Shown here: positions 46,185 through 48,222 of the stretch, piece after piece
Layout of the letters: every line of letters begins with the position of its first letter
Position numbering within the stretch: the first letter of the stretch is position 1
Origin: Triangularia verruculosa
Lineage: Eukaryota > Ascomycota > Sordariomycetes > Sordariales > Podosporaceae
Direction: 5' to 3'
Assembly (NCBI GenBank): GCA_033296885.1
Contig: MU864056.1
Span: 1-48,222, forward strand
Length of the DNA: 48,222 nucleotides
Position numbers and translations under genes: made by a program
Notes under the pieces: generated by a model
The model's database searches: none
Told to the model about the DNA's origin: nothing
Seen by the model: only the letters and a program-made list of their open reading frames with translations

Positions 46185-48085
46185 TGTTTTTATATAGCGC
46201 GTAAAATACTTTTAAATATACTATTAATAATATAATATTTAACTGGTATTACCGTAAGAATTTAAAGTTATAATCCTTTTCGTAGTATTTTATTTCTACG
46301 ATACTTACTTATATTAAAATATAGGAAAAAAGCTGGTTTTTATTACTTTTAACCAGAAAAGCTAATAACGAAGAGATTTAAGTTATTTTAGACCTTAATA
46401 TTCGTTAGATTTAATAATACTGTAAGACTTATTAAATTATAAATAATCCTTTTATAACTTTATAAATTACTTCGAATATATTAATATTTACTTTATATTT
46501 AGTAGAAGTTAATTACTTTATTATTTTCTCCTTAAGTAATATTAATGTATAGTATAAAATGTAGAAAACTTATTAATTATTTGCCGAGAAACTTAACTTT
46601 TACTTCGACGAATTTTAATAGTTTTTTATCTTTGAATATTATATATATATATCGATATTTACAATTTCGCGTAAATTTTCGAAAGTTAATTAATTTAATA
46701 AAGTAATAGTATATAGGGTAATATAAATTAACGAAATTCTTTAGTTTAATTAAATTAAAAAAATATTACAGTTTATAATAAAGATATTCGTTTTTTATAA
46801 TAAATTAGGAATTAACTGGTATAATAACTTATGTTATATTAAATAAGTACCCTTTAATATATAACTTTAAATAAAAAGTACTTTTATATATAATAAACGA
46901 TTCTATATATTCCCGGTTATTAATATTAAAGGAATTATAAACTTTTTAATATATCAAAGGTAATTAAATAATAATAAATTTATTAATTAATTAAATAAAT
47001 ATTTATTATTAAAAATAAATAAATTCTTTAATTATAATAATATTTTAATAATAAATAATATATCTTAATATTATAACTTTTATATAAAAGATCTTTATTT
47101 ATAAAAGAATATCCTACTATAGTATTTACTATTATATTGTTTAGATTATAATCCTATTAAAATTTTCTTTAATAACTTAAAAGCCTATATAAAAAGGCAT
47201 TATTTTATAGGGGAAGATAATAATTTTATATTTAATAAATTCGAAGATTTTTTATAGAAGGAAGTAACCGAAGTTAAAAGTCAAGCTATTATAATTTATA
47301 AGTATTATAAGAAAGTAAAATTAGAATTTAATAACGGTTAAATTCCGTTTAATTATAAGGAAAAGTATATTTATTAACTTTATTAATCTTTTACTATAAA
47401 AATAATACTATAGTTATAATTATATCGAAGATTATAATTTTAGTTAAAGTTTATCGTTATTATTATAAATTTCTTTTTTATCGGTAAAATCGTTCGTTAA
47501 AAAAAGGAATCGATTTAATATACCGTTATTAAAGCCTGTTATTAAATTAATATTAAAAATTAGTTTAATTATCTTAATTTATATAGGATTTTTATTAAAA
47601 CTATAATTCTCTTTAAATTTAAGTTTATTCTTTTCTTTATCGTTTTTATTTTTAAATATAGTAATTAACTACTATTTTTTTAAAAAGGTTTTAACGTAGA
47701 TTTTTATTTACTTTATTATACCCTCGGTAAACCCTACTTTTATTAACTTTAAAGTATTAATATAGTATAATTTCGACAATATAAGGTCCTTTTTAATATA
47801 GGTCTTTTTAATTAAGTAAAAAACTTTATAATCGTTTAACTTATAATATTAAATAGTAAAGTTAACGAAGAAATTATTAAATAATTTATAGTTCGACTTA
47901 TTTTTTAATAAAGCTAAAGGTAAAAAAGACTTAAGGGAAAATAACGCCGAATTCTTTACCTATTAATTATAATTCTTATTAACTTTATTAATAAATCAAA
48001 AATTTAATAATTTATTATTTAATTATTAGGAATTTAAACTTATATTTTACTTAAGTCTAATATTATTATATTAATTGTTGAAATA
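46185..48085. mobile_element. RIP-degraded AT-rich block, probably an old transposable element
   Basis: About 1.9 kb of very AT-rich sequence with sharp edges (approximate). CpA and TpG dinucleotides are scarce and TpA is abundant, while C survives mostly in CpG and CpT, which is the signature of repeat-induced point mutation. A residual frame can still be traced at about 47195-47386: protein-like stretches are broken only by TAG/TAA codons (47255, 47339, 47375, 47384), the kinds of stops that C-to-T changes create from Gln or Trp codons. No terminal repeats could be placed, so element class is unknown. Confidence 0.7.
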
Positions 48086-48222
48086 GGTGCTATTGAGGCC
48101 TGTAAATATAGACTCAAATAGCTATCAGCGCAGTACACTGAGAGCGAAGAAGACTTTGACTGCAGCATTCGACAGTTGCCGGGGCACTGAAGGAAGGTGG
48201 ATTACAGGGGCGGCGCCCTGTA
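48086..48222. other. GC-normal edge sequence with small inverted repeat
   Basis: Composition returns abruptly to normal. At the very end TACAGGG (48203-48209) and CCCTGTA (48216-48222) form an inverted repeat around GCGGCG. It could be a terminal repeat of an element cut by the window edge, but this cannot be decided. Confidence 0.4.

Noticed and set aside
1..48222. CRISPR array, operon or biosynthetic gene cluster
   Set aside because: No spaced direct repeats, no polycistronic arrangement and no polyketide, peptide or terpene synthase gene; the genes are eukaryotic and unrelated in pathway.

Overview
The window looks like nuclear DNA of a filamentous ascomycete (Pezizomycotina), probably a Sordariomycete and perhaps Sordariales. 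The evidence is short spliceosomal introns (53-145 nt) with GTRNGT donors and CTNAC-like branch sites, long pyrimidine-rich leaders, a velvet regulator that only fungi have, and an AT-rich block at the right end with the marks of repeat-induced point mutation (RIP). The order is inferred from protein style, not from a database search.

Layout, left to right: low-complexity T and C tracts with a 160-bp near-perfect palindrome (368-527); a secreted GH128-type glucanase (minus); a 5.1-kb gap with a possible decayed ORF; a Upc2-like Zn(II)2Cys6 transcription factor (plus); a bifunctional 6-phosphofructo-2-kinase/fructose-2,6-bisphosphatase (minus); the tRNA-deaminase subunit Tad3 (plus); tRNA-Gly(TCC); a five-exon Nha1/Sod2 Na+/H+ antiporter (plus); a Mga2/Spt23-type membrane-anchored transcription factor (plus); an unrecognised 764-aa low-complexity protein (minus); the velvet regulator VeA/VE-1 (minus) behind a 4.7-kb upstream gap; the cleavage/termination factor Pcf11 (minus); a calpain-like protease with a highly charged tail (minus); then gene-poor sequence leading into the AT-rich block (about 46185-48085).

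The genes are independent, each with its own promoter, and do not form an operon or a recognisable secondary-metabolite cluster. Common themes are regulatory: two candidate lipid/sterol regulators (Upc2-like and Mga2-like), a light/development regulator (VeA), a glycolysis switch (fructose-2,6-bisphosphate), ion homeostasis, tRNA wobble editing and mRNA 3'-end formation. Exon structures were worked out by hand from splice signals, reading phase and family conservation; every junction given keeps the reading frame.

No clearly new multi-gene system is visible. The best leads are the palindromic element at 368-527, introns whose retention would remove a functional module (the Mga2 membrane anchor, the calpain tail), a stop-free 54-nt intron in pcf11, and a repeated rise in sense-strand G toward the 3' ends of several genes that also changes protein C-termini.
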